Source of the DNA: Protonemura montana
Taxonomy: Eukaryota > Arthropoda > Insecta > Plecoptera > Nemouridae
NCBI GenBank assembly: GCA_947568835.1
Contig: OX387612.1
Location: 4,402,001 to 4,466,000, forward strand
Length of the DNA stretch: 64,000 nt
Direction of reading: 5' to 3'
Shown here: positions 31,739 to 42,669 of the stretch, piece by piece
Position numbering within the stretch: position 1 is the stretch's first letter
How the letters are laid out: every line of letters begins with the position of its first letter
The notes under the pieces: model-generated
What the model was told of the DNA's origin: nothing
Database searches by the model: none
Seen by the model: the letters and a program-made list of their open reading frames with translations, nothing else
Translations under genes and position numbers: made by a program

Positions 31739-33478
31739 ATGAGCCGAAGGCAGAGCGCAATTCACAATAAGCTCAATAACAATATGTTCAGAAACAATAC
31801 GTGCAATGCCGTGCCATTGTTATGGAAATATCAGGCACACGAGCTTTTGTTTTCGATTTCAAGACAGTATCTACCAATACGCTCATGCAAGTTTTACCGC
31901 CAGGTAACTACGATAATCCTTCGTTTAATCCCTGTTTTGTAATTAATTATTTCGCTGGATTCACGATAGGTCATCCGTGTATGGATTTGAACCGTACCGT
32001 AGCAGAACAAAGCTACGCAACGGCAAGCGATAGGACTCTACGATCCAGCATCCGGAAGAGGAGGGAGTTTCCCGAACGGAAGTTGTAGGTGCAACACTCG
32101 GTTGGTGGGTGGTCAGAAATGTATGGAAGCAGCATGTTGAATAGAGTTGTCGGTTTCTAGCTTCAGGGTTCTTTATTCTCAAAGTTGGCGGAGGGCGGGT
32201 GGTAAAATATTGCAAACGCAACTCAAACTGAGGTGAATTCAGGCTAACTAAGTTATGATTAATAACTGAGAATAGACGAATATATAATACAATTTTAAAG
32301 ACAGGTTTAGCCACATGTACACTGTATCTGAGATGATATTACCGACATTTTAAAATAAATTTATTAGATGGAATTGGTAAGATTTTTTTTACCAAAAACG
32401 TTTTCAAGGTGCAAATAAAGACAACACGCACTTAAAACAGAAATCCTCTGGCGCAATTTTTACGTTTAAGCAAAGAAAAAAAAGCTGACTAAACGCGCGA
32501 AAAAAACAATAGATACATTTTAATTATGTGCCAGTCAGCAACCCTATCAATTGTGGAGCTCAGAGTGTTGGGCTAAGGGTACGGTGCATTAAGTTTAGTG
32601 GCAACAATACTTGGGTCTTTGTTCGATCCATGTTTATCTAGTCAGGTGTCAACATTTCAGCCATCTTTATCATCTAAACTGTGTTGTCAACTCACATATC
32701 TACCCCCAACCAGTGCCATCAGGTAAGCCAGAGATTTTTGCAAAAACCCAAACACACTGTGGTTACCGTCAGAACGAGAAACATTCGACAACGCAGCCCA
32801 ATCAATTCTGACAACTAACACCGATTTTTTAAAAATGACCATAGCTAGAAATCGATCCACTTGGATTTTTTTAGGAAACAATATGCCTATTTTTTTTTTC
32901 AAATATGCTAATGCCATATGCAGATACATTCTAATCCTACTCGCTATTGAGATGCAAACGAACAAGGTGCCTGTCGAGCCAGCGTGGATATCGATCGACA
33001 TGGGTCACAGCTCGGAGAGTAGAATCCGGTGGTTTCCACGGCTACACGATAAGGGTGCCAGAGAAACCTCTATCCACTTCCATCTCCCATATATAAGTAA
33101 TGCCATGGACGTAGAGAACGCACTAGGTGAACATTGGTCTAAGCTTGTGGTCTTCCAGCCCAAGTACATGTAATGCACGTTTTACACGCGTACAAAGAGA
33201 GTGTGGTACTTGAAAGTGAAAAGGAATGTTGCGTGAAACTCTGTGCGTATATGGATAGCATCAAATTTGTTTGCCGACGTAGATTGCTTGGAGATTCCCT
33301 TGTTTACTTGCAATCATCCGAAGTGGTCTACTCCTATCTCGACAATCTTCGTAATCGCCAGTTTTTTAATATCTCGAAATGGTCGGATGCTGTACTATAT
33401 TTTTTTTTAAATGAACCTTTGGCGTTGGCGTTTCAAAAATCTATTGTATTCTGCAGCGGAGTGCTTGAAACCAATTGA
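31739..33478 (+). other. Cluster of unassigned plus-strand ORFs
   Basis: Four short ORFs lie on one strand: 31739-31942, 31801-32088 (another frame), 32835-33173 and 33173-33478. The last two share a stop-start TAATG overlap. The third contains PAWISIDMGHSSESRIRW and ENALGEHWSKLVVF; the fourth contains SLVYLQSSEVVYSYLDNLRN. They look more protein-like than their surroundings, but I recognise no family. They could be a broken mobile element or an old viral insertion. 32590-32730 between them is a single unit of the 118-bp repeat. Confidence 0.3.
32590..32730 (-). repeat. Single unit of the 118-bp repeat
   Basis: GGGTCTTTGTTCGATCCATG, GTCAGGTGTCAACATTTCAG, TGTGTTGTCAACTCACATAT is the reverse complement of the unit arrayed at 61880-62630, more diverged than the array units are from each other. 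Confidence 0.85.
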
Positions 33479-33806
33479 CCTCTCCGACGCGCTCGAGCGC
33501 TGCTACAGAAGTTACTCTTTAGGTACTCGAGTTGCTGGATTCCAGGACATCGAATGCTCATTCTAGCAAAGCAAACAGACTTTGACATTGGAAATTCTTT
33601 CATTAGTTCCAATTACTTCCTAATGAAAACTTCGAGTGCACTCCCCGCTGGGATACAAATGACGAGGAAGAATAGGAATACAAGACATAAAGTACCTATT
33701 TGAAACTTTCTGCATCAAATTTGCCTTCAAACCCTTCTACAAAATTGATAACAAAAATCGATTAACAGATATTTGATATTTCGGTATGATTTTATTAAAT
33801 CATAAT

Positions 33807-34720
33807 GATACCAGGACAAGGACTGTCCCCTGCATTGCTACAGTCTAGCCCGTGAGAGAAGATACCAGCACAATGACTGTCCCCTGCATTGCTACAGTCT
33901 AGCCCGTGAGAGAAGATACCAGCAAGAGGACTGTCCCCTGCATTGCTACAGTCCAGCCCGTGAGAGAAGATACCAGCACAAGGACTGTCCCCAGCATTGC
34001 TACATTCTAGCCCGTGAGAGAAGATACCAGCACAAGGACTGTCCCCTGCATTGCTACAGTCTAGCCCGTGAGAGAAGATACCAGCACAAGGACTGTCCCC
34101 TGCATTGCTACAGTCCAGCCCGTGAGAGAAGATACCAGCACAAGGACTGTCCCTGCATTGCTACAGTCTAGCCCGTGAGAGAATATACCAGCACAAAGAC
34201 TGTCCCCTGCATTGCTACAGTCTAGCCCGTGAGAGAAGATACCAGCACAAGGACTGTCCCCTGCATTGCTACAGTCCAGCCCGTGAGAGAAGATACCAGC
34301 ACAAGGACTGTCCACAGCATTGCTACAGTCTAGCCCGTGAGAGAAGATACCAGCACAAGGACTGTCCCTGCATTGCTACAGTCTAGCCAGTGAGAGAAGA
34401 TACCAGCACAAGGACTGTCCCCTGCATTGCTACAGTCTAGCCCGTGAGAGAAGATACCAGCAAAAGGACTGTCCCCTGCATTGCTACCAACTCACGAATG
34501 AAATTATAGTTATTGGCGGAATTTAAAACTACTTTATGCATATGAAAAATAATTCCCAAAGTTCTTTGGTCAACATTTCTTATAACAAGTCTAAAAAACA
34601 AAAGACCTTGGCACGACAAAAGCTTTAGAGCAAAATAACGATAGTGAACACCAGCGGAGAAGATTTGAAGTGTTTTCAAAAATGACAGTTGGCCCGCATG
34701 TCACCTCCAAACGACAGGAC
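33807..34720 (-). mobile_element. Composite element: 54-bp array plus head
   Basis: A 54-bp array (33807-34488, about 12.5 units) passes at GCATTGCTACCAACTCACGA into a single-copy head that ends AAATGACAGTTGGCCCGCAT, GTCACCTCCAAACGAC. The array-head junction is the same in the copies at 36455 and 47100. It lies 70 bp from the exon at 34791-34866. Confidence 0.9.
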
Positions 34721-34790
34721 GGAAAATTACGTTGTACGGAGTTCACGCGTGCGTGCTGGAGAAGACTTGAGTCCCGTCAGAGCAACTTAC

Positions 34791-34866
34791 CACTATCATC
34801 TCCGACGGTTCGAGTATGAAACATTCGTTGGGACGACGTGCAGAGCCCCCGGTTCGCTTCCCGAAA
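34791..34866 (-). CDS. Gef26: PDZ-GEF exon: end of the first CNB-like domain, residues 1-26
   Basis: 76 nt, phase 2 in and phase 0 out, too short for ORF finding. Acceptor is CGCCTGTTTCAG and donor GTAAGT. In the phase required by the next exon it reads FGKRTGGSARRPNECFILEP then SEMIV. RAPGEF6 has SFGKQFGGKRGCDCLVLEPS followed by EMIVVE at the end of its N-terminal CNB domain. The other two frames are stopped or give no match. This exon proves that the gene extends 18 kb beyond its visible 3' cluster. Confidence 0.93.
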
Positions 34867-35069
34867 CTGAAACAGGCGAGACAAACAAGAACAGTTAGAG
34901 ATCAGGTCGAATAGTGGTTCACGGGGGAAAAGCATGAGTAGACATAATCACAAGTTTGGACTAGGACTTGGACAAGATTTCGCAATTTGGGCATGTGACA
35001 TGGTTAAGACTTCGTGAATCCTGTGGCGGCAGAAAGAACCCAGAAAAAAAATTCCTGGTTCCTCCCAAA
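34867..35069. other. Intron segment upstream of the CNB1 exon
   Basis: About 200 bp, no repeat recognised. Confidence 0.5.
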
Positions 35070-35330
35070 CATTCTCTGTCAAGAGGTTGATAAGGTAAGA
35101 GAGCGAAGCATAAAAAACTTAATCCGCGAAAAATCGTTCAAACTTGCCCGTGACCTGACACAGCGCAGGGTGGCTTACATATGGTGATCTCACAAGGACC
35201 GGTGTTTCCAAAACGTCAACCTTCCGGTGGTCACCCATCCAATAACTGACTCAGCAAAGTATTGCTTAACTTCGGCGATCTTTCAAGACCCAGAGTTTCC
35301 TAATCCAAAACCGTTCGGTAAATTAATTTG
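35070..35330 (-). mobile_element. 5S-derived SINE, rearranged partial copy
   Basis: On the minus strand it carries two 5S-like heads in a row (around 35320-35255 and 35225-35165) followed by a truncated body (TTATCAACCTCTTGACAGAG). Middle units are missing. Confidence 0.7.
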
Positions 35331-35885
35331 TCTGGCAGAACAAAACTTTTGATTCTTTGTCTGAAATTAGAGTTGATTTTTTTACTGCTGACTTCAGCGG
35401 GATAGCCAAAGTAGGATCACGAACTATGAATGAGAGTCACTTTAAGAGACGCAGATAAACAATTATTTTCGAGACATGCATTTTAAAAAAACGCTAACTT
35501 GAAAATGCACTTGCACATAAATCACGCTGAGCGCTGAAAATATTCCGCGCAGACATCTAGAAAACAGCAAGAAAAGACTTTTCCCACAACACAAAGAAGT
35601 GCATAATAACCACAAAAACTTTTCATCAAACAAAGGGCTGTTAATTCGAAGCAAAAAGCGTCGAGGGTCCCCCACCACCAACCATGGGCCATACTATAAA
35701 TTAAGCGTTTAATCCTGTCAACCGACTTAACCCACCCCAACTCCAAAAACCCCTTGGAGGCAACTTTCACACCCTCGCCGCAAAAGGGCAACGGCATAAA
35801 GTTCATCCCAGCGCTCTTATCTCACAACTAACCACTTTCCCATCCGTGGCAAAAATTTTCACACCCCATCCACACTGTGGCTTAC

Positions 35886-36198
35886 CACACAGAAAACCTC
35901 CTCCGAGGAAATGTCGGCGCCGACGGTGGCTGTTGTCCGACCCTAGCATGATCTTCCGACTCAGAACGCAATGCTAAGACACGGGGCAGCGTCTTGCCCC
36001 CAGCGCCGGTGATACTCTGGCCGGCGGTGATGTTGTGTTCTCGTCGGAACTGTTCTAAGCTCTGCACGACCGGGGAACGCTTGTCGCGCGTGTGGAACGA
36101 GTTCCAGCGGCGGATCGGGTCGAGCATTGGTGCTCGTTTACGCACCAAGCTGCCCGCTTCGATGGCGAGGTTAGGGTTGGAACCAGCACGAGGAGGTT
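35886..36198 (-). CDS. Candidate coding exon, possibly an alternative N-terminal exon of PDZ-GEF
   Basis: 313 nt bounded by AAAAAACAG and GTAAGC on the minus strand. The open frame reads PPRAGSNPNLAIEAGSLVRK, RAPMLDPIRRWNSFHTRDKR, SPVVQSLEQFRREHNITAGQ and on to FPRRRFSV, ending in phase 2, which is what the exon at 34866 needs. GC content and third-base choice resemble true exons of the gene. Yet it does not encode the beta-barrel strands expected before SFGK in CNB1. An upstream in-frame ATG at 36253 or 36235 would allow it to be a first exon. It may also belong to another gene. Confidence 0.55.
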
Positions 36199-36454
36199 CT
36201 GTTTTTTTCGTATATTGAATTGAATGTTTTTGCATTTTGATTAGCGTGCACACGTAGTGTTTTTTGAATGCACGTCGATTTTTTGTTGTTTGTGCGGATG
36301 TTTTAGCGCCGAAGATTTCATGGTTGCGAGATTAGATCCGAGGCATTACGGTCAGATTTTGGCTAAAATATCAATGAAACCTGAACAAAACAGAAATCAC
36401 TTTTATGAATAAAGCTTCGACTACGTTAGCTGTCAGCATAACTGCCCCTGAAAG

Positions 36455-37145
36455 AAGAAACCAGCACAAGGACTGCCCCCTGCATTGTTACAGTCTAGCC
36501 CGTGAGAGAAGATACCAGCACAAGGACTGTCCCCTGCATTGCTACAGTCTAGCCCGTGAGAGAAGATACCAGCACAAGGACTGTCCCCTGCATTGCTACA
36601 GTCTAGCCCGTGAGAGAAGATACCAGCACAAGGACTGTCCCCTGCATTGCTACAGTCTAGCCTGTGAGAGAAGATACCAGCACAAGGACTGTCCCTGCAT
36701 TGCTACAGTCTAGCCTGTGAGAGAAGATACCAGCACAAGGACTGTCCCCTGCATTGTTACAGTCTAGCCCGTGAGAGAAGATACCAGCACAAGGACTGTC
36801 CCCTGCATTGCTAGAGTCTAGCCCGTGAGAGAATATACCAGCACAAAGATTGTCCCCAGCATTGCTACAGTCTAACCTGTGAGATACAAGGACTGTCCCC
36901 TGCATTGCTACCAACTCATTAATGGAATTTCAGTTCTGATTTTTGTGCCAGGATTTCAAAATACTGATTTTAACTGCAGAATAATTCCCAGGATTGTAAT
37001 AATTGAATGAAAAATTCTAAAAATAGCTCGAAAAAAAACACGCGATAAAAGCTAGAGAGCAAATGGAAAATAGCGGACATTGGCGGCGATAATTTGTAGT
37101 GTTTTTAAAAATGGCAGTTGACCCAAAACGACCGGTGGTGCCTAC
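36455..37145 (-). mobile_element. Composite element: 54-bp array plus head
   Basis: Array 36455-36912 (about 8.5 units), then GCATTGCTACCAACTCATTA and a head ending ATGGCAGTTGACCCAAAACG, ACCGGTGGTGCC. Same orientation as 33807-34720 and only 2 kb away, so the two could recombine. Confidence 0.9.
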
Positions 37146-37869
37146 GCCGGGACAAGTGCGCTCTCTCATCGTAAGAAGTTAGATCAGCATCATTTCTGAG
37201 AAACACTGTCAGCTATACCGACTTGCGACATCAAAGAGTCAGCAAAAACTGAGTGAAAATCGCAAAAACTACTTAATAAACCATTTCACCTAAAACTATC
37301 ACAGTTAAAAATCTTTTGCAACGTCAAGCGAAACAATGATTCAACTTCAGAACAATAAAAAAAAACACTATTTACATTCACAAAAACCCGCACGCCTTAA
37401 AAGTAAATTTTAAAGCCGACAAATCTAGTTCTGTAATCGTACACTTTCCTAGAATTCCAGGAACACACAGAGGTGCAAAACTTGTGCGGTTCTTTATCAC
37501 AAAACGCAGCGAAATGTGGTTTGTTGAAAAGCGTACCACCACGTGAACACGACTGCATGAAACAGATCAGAGGACTGATCTTTCCAAGCAAGCGCTTCAC
37601 GTGACGTCTCTCTCTGTTTTACGCAACATTTTCAGATGCATGTCACATACATGTGATATTATGTGTGCATCTACAGTTTCAATTTCACTCCGGTGCTAAC
37701 AATGCGTTTCTCTGTTTGAAAAATGCACCCAGGCGAAACAAACGCTCTGAATAGTTCAATTGTAACGGCATAGAAAATTCGCTATAAAATATATTCAAAA
37801 CTTATGGTAAAATGTAAAAGTGAAAAAAAAAACTATGCTGACGAAGAGTTCAATAAAACTTTTCTGTGT
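37146..37869. other. Unique AT-rich DNA
   Basis: No gene or repeat was recognised. The 67-codon minus-strand ORF at 37600-37397 has no recognisable domain. Confidence 0.5.
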
Positions 37870-38230
37870 TTAAAATAATTCTGAAAGACGCGCTGTTTTG
37901 ACAATGGGTCATCTGGTACTGGTATAATTGCGTCGGTGAATGAGTGAAAATGAGCCTTACTTAGCCTAGAAGGAATTAGGGGAAACCTGGTGCCGGCACG
38001 TAGCCTACTCCTGTCGAAGACCAAGGGGACCACCGGTTTAACGTTCCTTCCGAAGGACGTTACAACGCGAACAACAGGATTCCTCCACAAATCCATGCTG
38101 TCGAGAGGTTGATAAGCAAGGCGAACCTCTCTCCCGAACAGAACTGGTCATGTGTATGATGGTCACCCATCAAATACCTGACCCAGCGCAGTGTTGCTCA
38201 ACTTTCATCCCTCCAGCCTCTTTGCCAAAT
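37870..38230 (-). mobile_element. 5S-derived SINE, 5'-truncated
   Basis: The body and 3' part are complete (GACGCGCTGTTTTGACAATG at the 3' end, GTGCCGGCACGTAGCC, CCTTCCGAAGGACG); only one promoter unit remains and the 5S head is cut at TTTCATCCCTCCAGCC. Confidence 0.88.
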
Positions 38231-39894
38231 GGCGCTATTATACGTTGAAATCGTTAAAAATCATTAAAACTTGTCAAGATAAGACAATGGACAAGTTGCA
38301 ACACTGTTTCAAGAATTGTTTAGCGGTCTAAAAGGATTTGATCTCGCTTGCGAGAGTACACGAAAATAGAATTTTGTAACATCTGGCATTTTATATAAAA
38401 ACGGAGTAAAAAAAAATTAAAATACTTTTAAGATAATTTCGCGGGGAGTTTCAACCTCACTTAGGCAAGACGTTCTCGTACGCTGTTCGGTTTAAAAGCA
38501 AGCGGACCACCGCAACGTTTTAGAAGAAGAGTTACTCTAGTTTTTAGAGAATAATAGAATTAAGGGAAATTGCTATCTCCTTTAGAATGTCGAGTGTGAA
38601 AGGTTCATTTACGCCCGGGGTAAAAGAGACGGTATCATTCGCTTGGCAAGAGTGGTAAAATAGTTTCGCCATTAAATATGAAGAGATATTGGCAATGGTA
38701 AGCAACGATACCGAAGTGCATGTAGCATAGCTTCATTACTGCAAACATTGACGCCGTCTCGATAGATAATTTCATTGAAATCTCGGCTCTAAAAGTGGAA
38801 TACAAAGGGAAAATTACACGGTTTGTTTAAACAAATTAACGAGACACGAAACGGCGCGAAATGAAACGATTCCATTTGCAATTTAAATTTGAAAATATAC
38901 GGTCGCACAGCGCCACCATGAAACGTCAAAATGCTCTTTTTTTTCTTTTGAACGGAAAGATTGAATTTCAAAGTGAAACTAGCTGATGACAATTTTGTCA
39001 ATTTAAACTTGGCATACTGAATCGTCTATTAATAACAAATCTACGTTATTTCACTAGCGCATCCTTTGAAATGAACTAAAATACTAAAGTTTTTGACGTT
39101 TAACGACGCATTTACGTTTATATTTAAATTGTAATCACCGATCACCAACACAAGCACTAGTTAGAGCTAAACACGACTCCTGCAAACCGGCACAGTTTGA
39201 CGACGCACTGACGGCATACGCGTAATGCGTTTCGCGGACGAACTCGACTCGTTCGCCATGCCCCGACGCCGTCAACGAGCGACTGACGTTCGGGAACCTC
39301 TGGCGCAGATACGGGGTCCACGGGATGCTGGAGTCGCAAGCGAGATGGAGAGAGTGGGCAAAGCGACTGGTGCTAGTGAGACGGGAGATTTGTGGTGGGG
39401 GCGGGAATGGAGGGTGGAGGGGGTGACATCCCTGGCGGCAATGCATACACACGGGGGACAGAATAATAGGATTTTGTGGGAGACGGGAGAGAGATTTCGA
39501 GGATTCTATTAATTGTTCTGTGAGCGGGGGCGACCGTCTCTTTTTTTTTCAGGAATAAAGAGGACCTGACGTCATTCAATCATTATTTTTCTTGATAAAG
39601 AAACATTTTAGCTAAGAAAAGCAGCGAAATCGGCTCAAAGCGACGAAATATTCTAGTTAAAATAATGAAAAAATATTTTTATTTTCAGCTTTGGTTGCGT
39701 AAATTGACTTACAATATCGATTCTAGACCATAGCGCACAGGATTCATCCGCTAATTCACCCAAGAGTCGAATCCGCAGACCAGAGTTTACTCTAATCACA
39801 CTTAAATGTGGCAGTAAATTTGTTACAACAACCCATGGAAGTCTGCGATTGGCAGATTTTAACTTCACTTTTAGTTACCCATGCCCTAGATGAC
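38231..39894. other. Unique DNA with one CpG-rich island
   Basis: 39165-39450 is markedly GC- and CpG-rich (TGCGTTTCGCGGACGAACTC) and open on both strands (plus 39225-39512, minus 39452-39135). No known domain is visible in any frame. It could be a promoter, a 5' UTR or a non-conserved first exon. The rest is AT-rich without features. Confidence 0.4.
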
Positions 39895-40290
39895 TATGAT
39901 TCTTCCTGATGGTTTTTAGACTCATGTCTACTTGATTTATCCTTAGCACTAGTTTTAAGAAAAACTATTTCAACTAGGTTTTGAATGCTAAGTAAAGGGC
40001 TACTAAATTTCCCGACGTTTCGCAACATATACTAGTTACTTCTTCAGAGGTTTGAGCAGTCCTGAAATTATAACAATTACATAGTTCAAGCTTCCTAAAT
40101 GCATCCAAACAAAATAATCAGGGTTAATAACTTAAAAACTAATGTATTATGTATTTTCTGAAATAAGATCTCGAACACATTGGCGTTTTTTAACTAACTA
40201 ATTATGTGTATGGACGGTCAAACGTCGGGAAATTTAATAGCCCTTTACTTAGCATTAAAAACCCAGTTCAAATAGTTTTTCTTGTGATTC
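39895..40290. mobile_element. Inverted-repeat element M with hammerhead-like core
   Basis: The left arm (TTTAGACTCATGTCTACTTG, AGGTTTTGAATGCTAAGTAA, TTTCCCGACGTTTCGCAACA, TTACTTCTTCAGAGG) is partly repeated inverted on the right (CGTCGGGAAATTTAATAGCC, TTACTTAGCATTAAAAACCC). On the minus strand 40047-40016 gives CTGAAGA, a GTAAC/GTTGC stem, then CGAAAC. Related copies: 12805, 14470, 25215 and 42670. Confidence 0.75.
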
Positions 40291-40614
40291 CTCCTGGTTT
40301 TGGTTCTCATCTCCCAAAGTTGATTCCGAGGTTGATCGAGATCCGCCAGACTAAACCTGACCATAAGTACGCACCGGTCATGAGTAGCTTCCATATCCAA
40401 TCGTAACATCGATATTTGGAGCGACATGCAAGGCTAGTCCAGTCGAGTCGACAAGGAGGTTCCACCGTGGATAGAAGCCAAGGCCGCCATTTTGAGAGAG
40501 CCTGATTTCGAGTTCTCTAAAAGAGCCCGTTGCTAATACAGGTGTTTTCACTAGTCGTCTTCGTAGTTTTCACCACTTTAATGGTGAAAATTTGTAGAAA
40601 ACGTATTTTAAAGA

Positions 40615-41438
40615 CTCAGCTGGCTGGATCCTATGCTCTATCCAGATTATTTGAGATCAGCTGGCTGGATCCTGTGCTCAATCCAGGTTATTGGTGATCA
40701 AATGGCTGGATCCTATGCTCTATCCAGGTTATTTGTGATCAGCTGGATGGATCCTATGCTCTATCCAGGTTATTTGAGATCAGCTGGCTGGATCCTATGC
40801 TCTATCCAGGTTATTTGAGATCAGCTAGCTGGATTCTATGCTCTATCAAGGTTATGTGAGATCAGCTATCTGGATCCTATGCTTTATCCAGGTAATTTGA
40901 GATCAGCTGTCTGGATCCTATGCTTTATCCAGGTTATTTGAGATCAGCTGGCTGGATCCTATGCTCTATCCAGGTTATTTGAGATCAGCTGGCTGGATCC
41001 TATGCTCTATCCAGGTTATTTGAGATCAGCTGGCTGGATCCTATGCTCTATCCAGGTTATTTAAGATCAGCTGGCTGGATCCTATGCTCTATCCAGGTTA
41101 TTTGAGATCAGCTGACTGGATCCTTTGCTCCATCCAGGTTATTTGAGATCAGCTGGCTGGATCCTATGCTTTATCCAGGTAATTTGAGATCAGCTGTCTG
41201 GATCCTATGCTTTATCCAGGTTATTTGAGATCAGCTGGCTGGATTCTATGCTCTATCCAGGTTATTTGAGATCAGCTGTCTGGATCCTATGCTTTATCCA
41301 GGTTATTTGAGATCAGCTGGCTGGATTCTATGCTCTATCCAGGTTATTTGAGATCAGCTGACTGGATCCTATGCTTTATCCAGGTTATTTGAGATCAGCT
41401 GGCTGGATTCTATGCTCTATCCAGGTTATGTGAGATAG
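40615..41438 (+). repeat. 41-bp tandem array (about 20 units)
   Basis: The unit is GCTGGCTGGATCCTATGCTC, TATCCAGGTTATTTGAGATC. CTGGAT and ATCCAG within each unit can form a 6-bp stem with a 10-base loop. Variants (GTCTGGATCC with CTTTATCC; GGATTC) recur in blocks of two to four units, i.e. a higher-order structure. The inverted short array is at 31129. Confidence 0.96.
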
Positions 41439-41639
41439 CTTCAGCTTTCTACGCAAGCATTTACAGATCAGAGCATAGACCTACCTACGTCTCATTGACA
41501 GACATATGGTCATATGACTGGTACCGCGTGGCACTAGACTGTACTTGACGGGCGAAGTGGGCGATCAGAGGCGAGCCATGAGGCTACCAAAAGGTTGGAT
41601 CCTCTTTAGATAAAGCGTAAATAGAAAAAGAATCACAGA
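41439..41639. other. Unique DNA
   Basis: No feature was recognised. Confidence 0.5.
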
Positions 41640-41860
41640 GCATAGCGTGTTGGAAACACCGTTCGTTGTGAAATCACCGAAGTTAAGCAACTCTGTGCTG
41701 GTTCAGATATTGAAATGGTGACCATCCGAATGGTTTGGCGTGTCGGAAACACCGGTTCTCTTGAGATCACCGAAGTTAAGCAACACTGCTCTGGTTCATG
41801 TATTGGATTGGTGACCAAAGAACTGTTTGTCGTGTTGGAAACGCCTGTCCTTGTATCTAT
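41640..41860 (+). repeat. Tandem 5S-like heads without SINE body
   Basis: Two and a half copies of a 5S-derived head in a row: GCGTGTTGGAAACACCG ... GAAGTTAAGCAACTCTGTGC ... ATTGAAATGGTGACCATCC, then GTTTGGCGTGTCGGAAACAC ... ACCGAAGTTAAGCAACACTG ... ATTGGTGACC, then TTGTCGTGTTGGAAACGCCT. No CATGACCAGTTCTG spacer or SINE body is present, so this is closer to 5S pseudogene dimers. Confidence 0.85.
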
Positions 41861-42354
41861 GTTACCCATTTATACGATAAACTTTATTAGTCAACAGAAT
41901 ATTCACTGTTATACCACCATTTTAAATGACTTTTAGCAGCAATAACGCCGGTTAGCAATCACAATGTCAGCCATTTTAGCATGGGGACTTTCAAGCCTTG
42001 GTAGCATAACATGCTAAACGTGTGACGTCTAAGCGAACGCATGGCTTGGGGGAAAACCACGAGATTAAGCTGGTGAAATGGGGTAGACGGCTGACCATTC
42101 CATTACGCCAGCCACGACGTGCAGGGGCAATTGCATTAGCCGTGATCGAACGACGCATGGGCTAGGCAACCCTAATGTATCGAGGGTTATGTAGGGGGCC
42201 GGTAGCTGAGAATCAAGTTAGAGAAACCAGTAGCAAAGTAAATTGATTGTGGAGATGGTACGTATCGGTTCTAACTATATTATAGGTTGAGTTGGATTTT
42301 CAGATTAGAGCGTTGATTTTATAGTTTTAGTCAGAGAGCCGGCGGGAATGTTAA
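41861..42354. other. Unique DNA
   Basis: No gene was recognised. 41940-42240 is less AT-rich than average, without an ORF of note. Confidence 0.45.
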
Positions 42355-42660
42355 AGTTTTTGGTCGGCAAACGAGGCTGGCAATACGTTGTAACGGTAGC
42401 TGCCACTTGATGGCGCTTGCGGCTGTCATTTTTTTTTACAAACGTCTACGATTAAGTACCGAAAAATATTGATACATGTTTGTCAATCATTGAGGTTAGC
42501 TTTAATAAAGATTAATTGAGCGTAAACCAGTCTTAAATGCGAGTAATCTGCGAGTAATCTGCGAGAAATAACGAAATGAAACGAAACGACAGTGACTTAG
42601 TAGCATCCACAATTTTTGTCGCGGTAAAATGGGTTTATTTTGCGACTACAGTTTGAAATT
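42355..42660 (+). repeat. Family L repeat, copy
   Basis: It contains AAACGAGGCTGGCAATACGT, ATACATGTTTGTCAATCATT and a duplicated GCGAGTAATCT; same orientation as 29015-29342. Confidence 0.82.
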
Positions 42661-42669
42661 AGCGCAAAC

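Larger units (their letters stand above)
1..34866 (-). other. Gef26: Gene body (partial): PDZ-GEF Rap guanine-nucleotide exchange factor
   Basis: This is the span of the 21 exons listed below. Joined in order they give an open frame of 1,268 residues plus stop, with every junction GT-AG and every codon phase consistent. Domain order (end of CNB1, CNB2, RasGEF_N, PDZ, RA, RasGEF, C-terminal -SAV) is diagnostic of RAPGEF2/6, called dizzy or Gef26 in Drosophila. Family members load GTP on Rap1/Rap2 at the plasma membrane and adherens junctions and act in cell adhesion and integrin signalling. Family proteins are about 1,500-1,600 residues, so roughly 200-300 N-terminal residues are missing here. 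The 3' UTR runs off the left edge. Residue numbers in exon entries count from the split codon at the start of exon 34866-34791. Confidence 0.97.
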
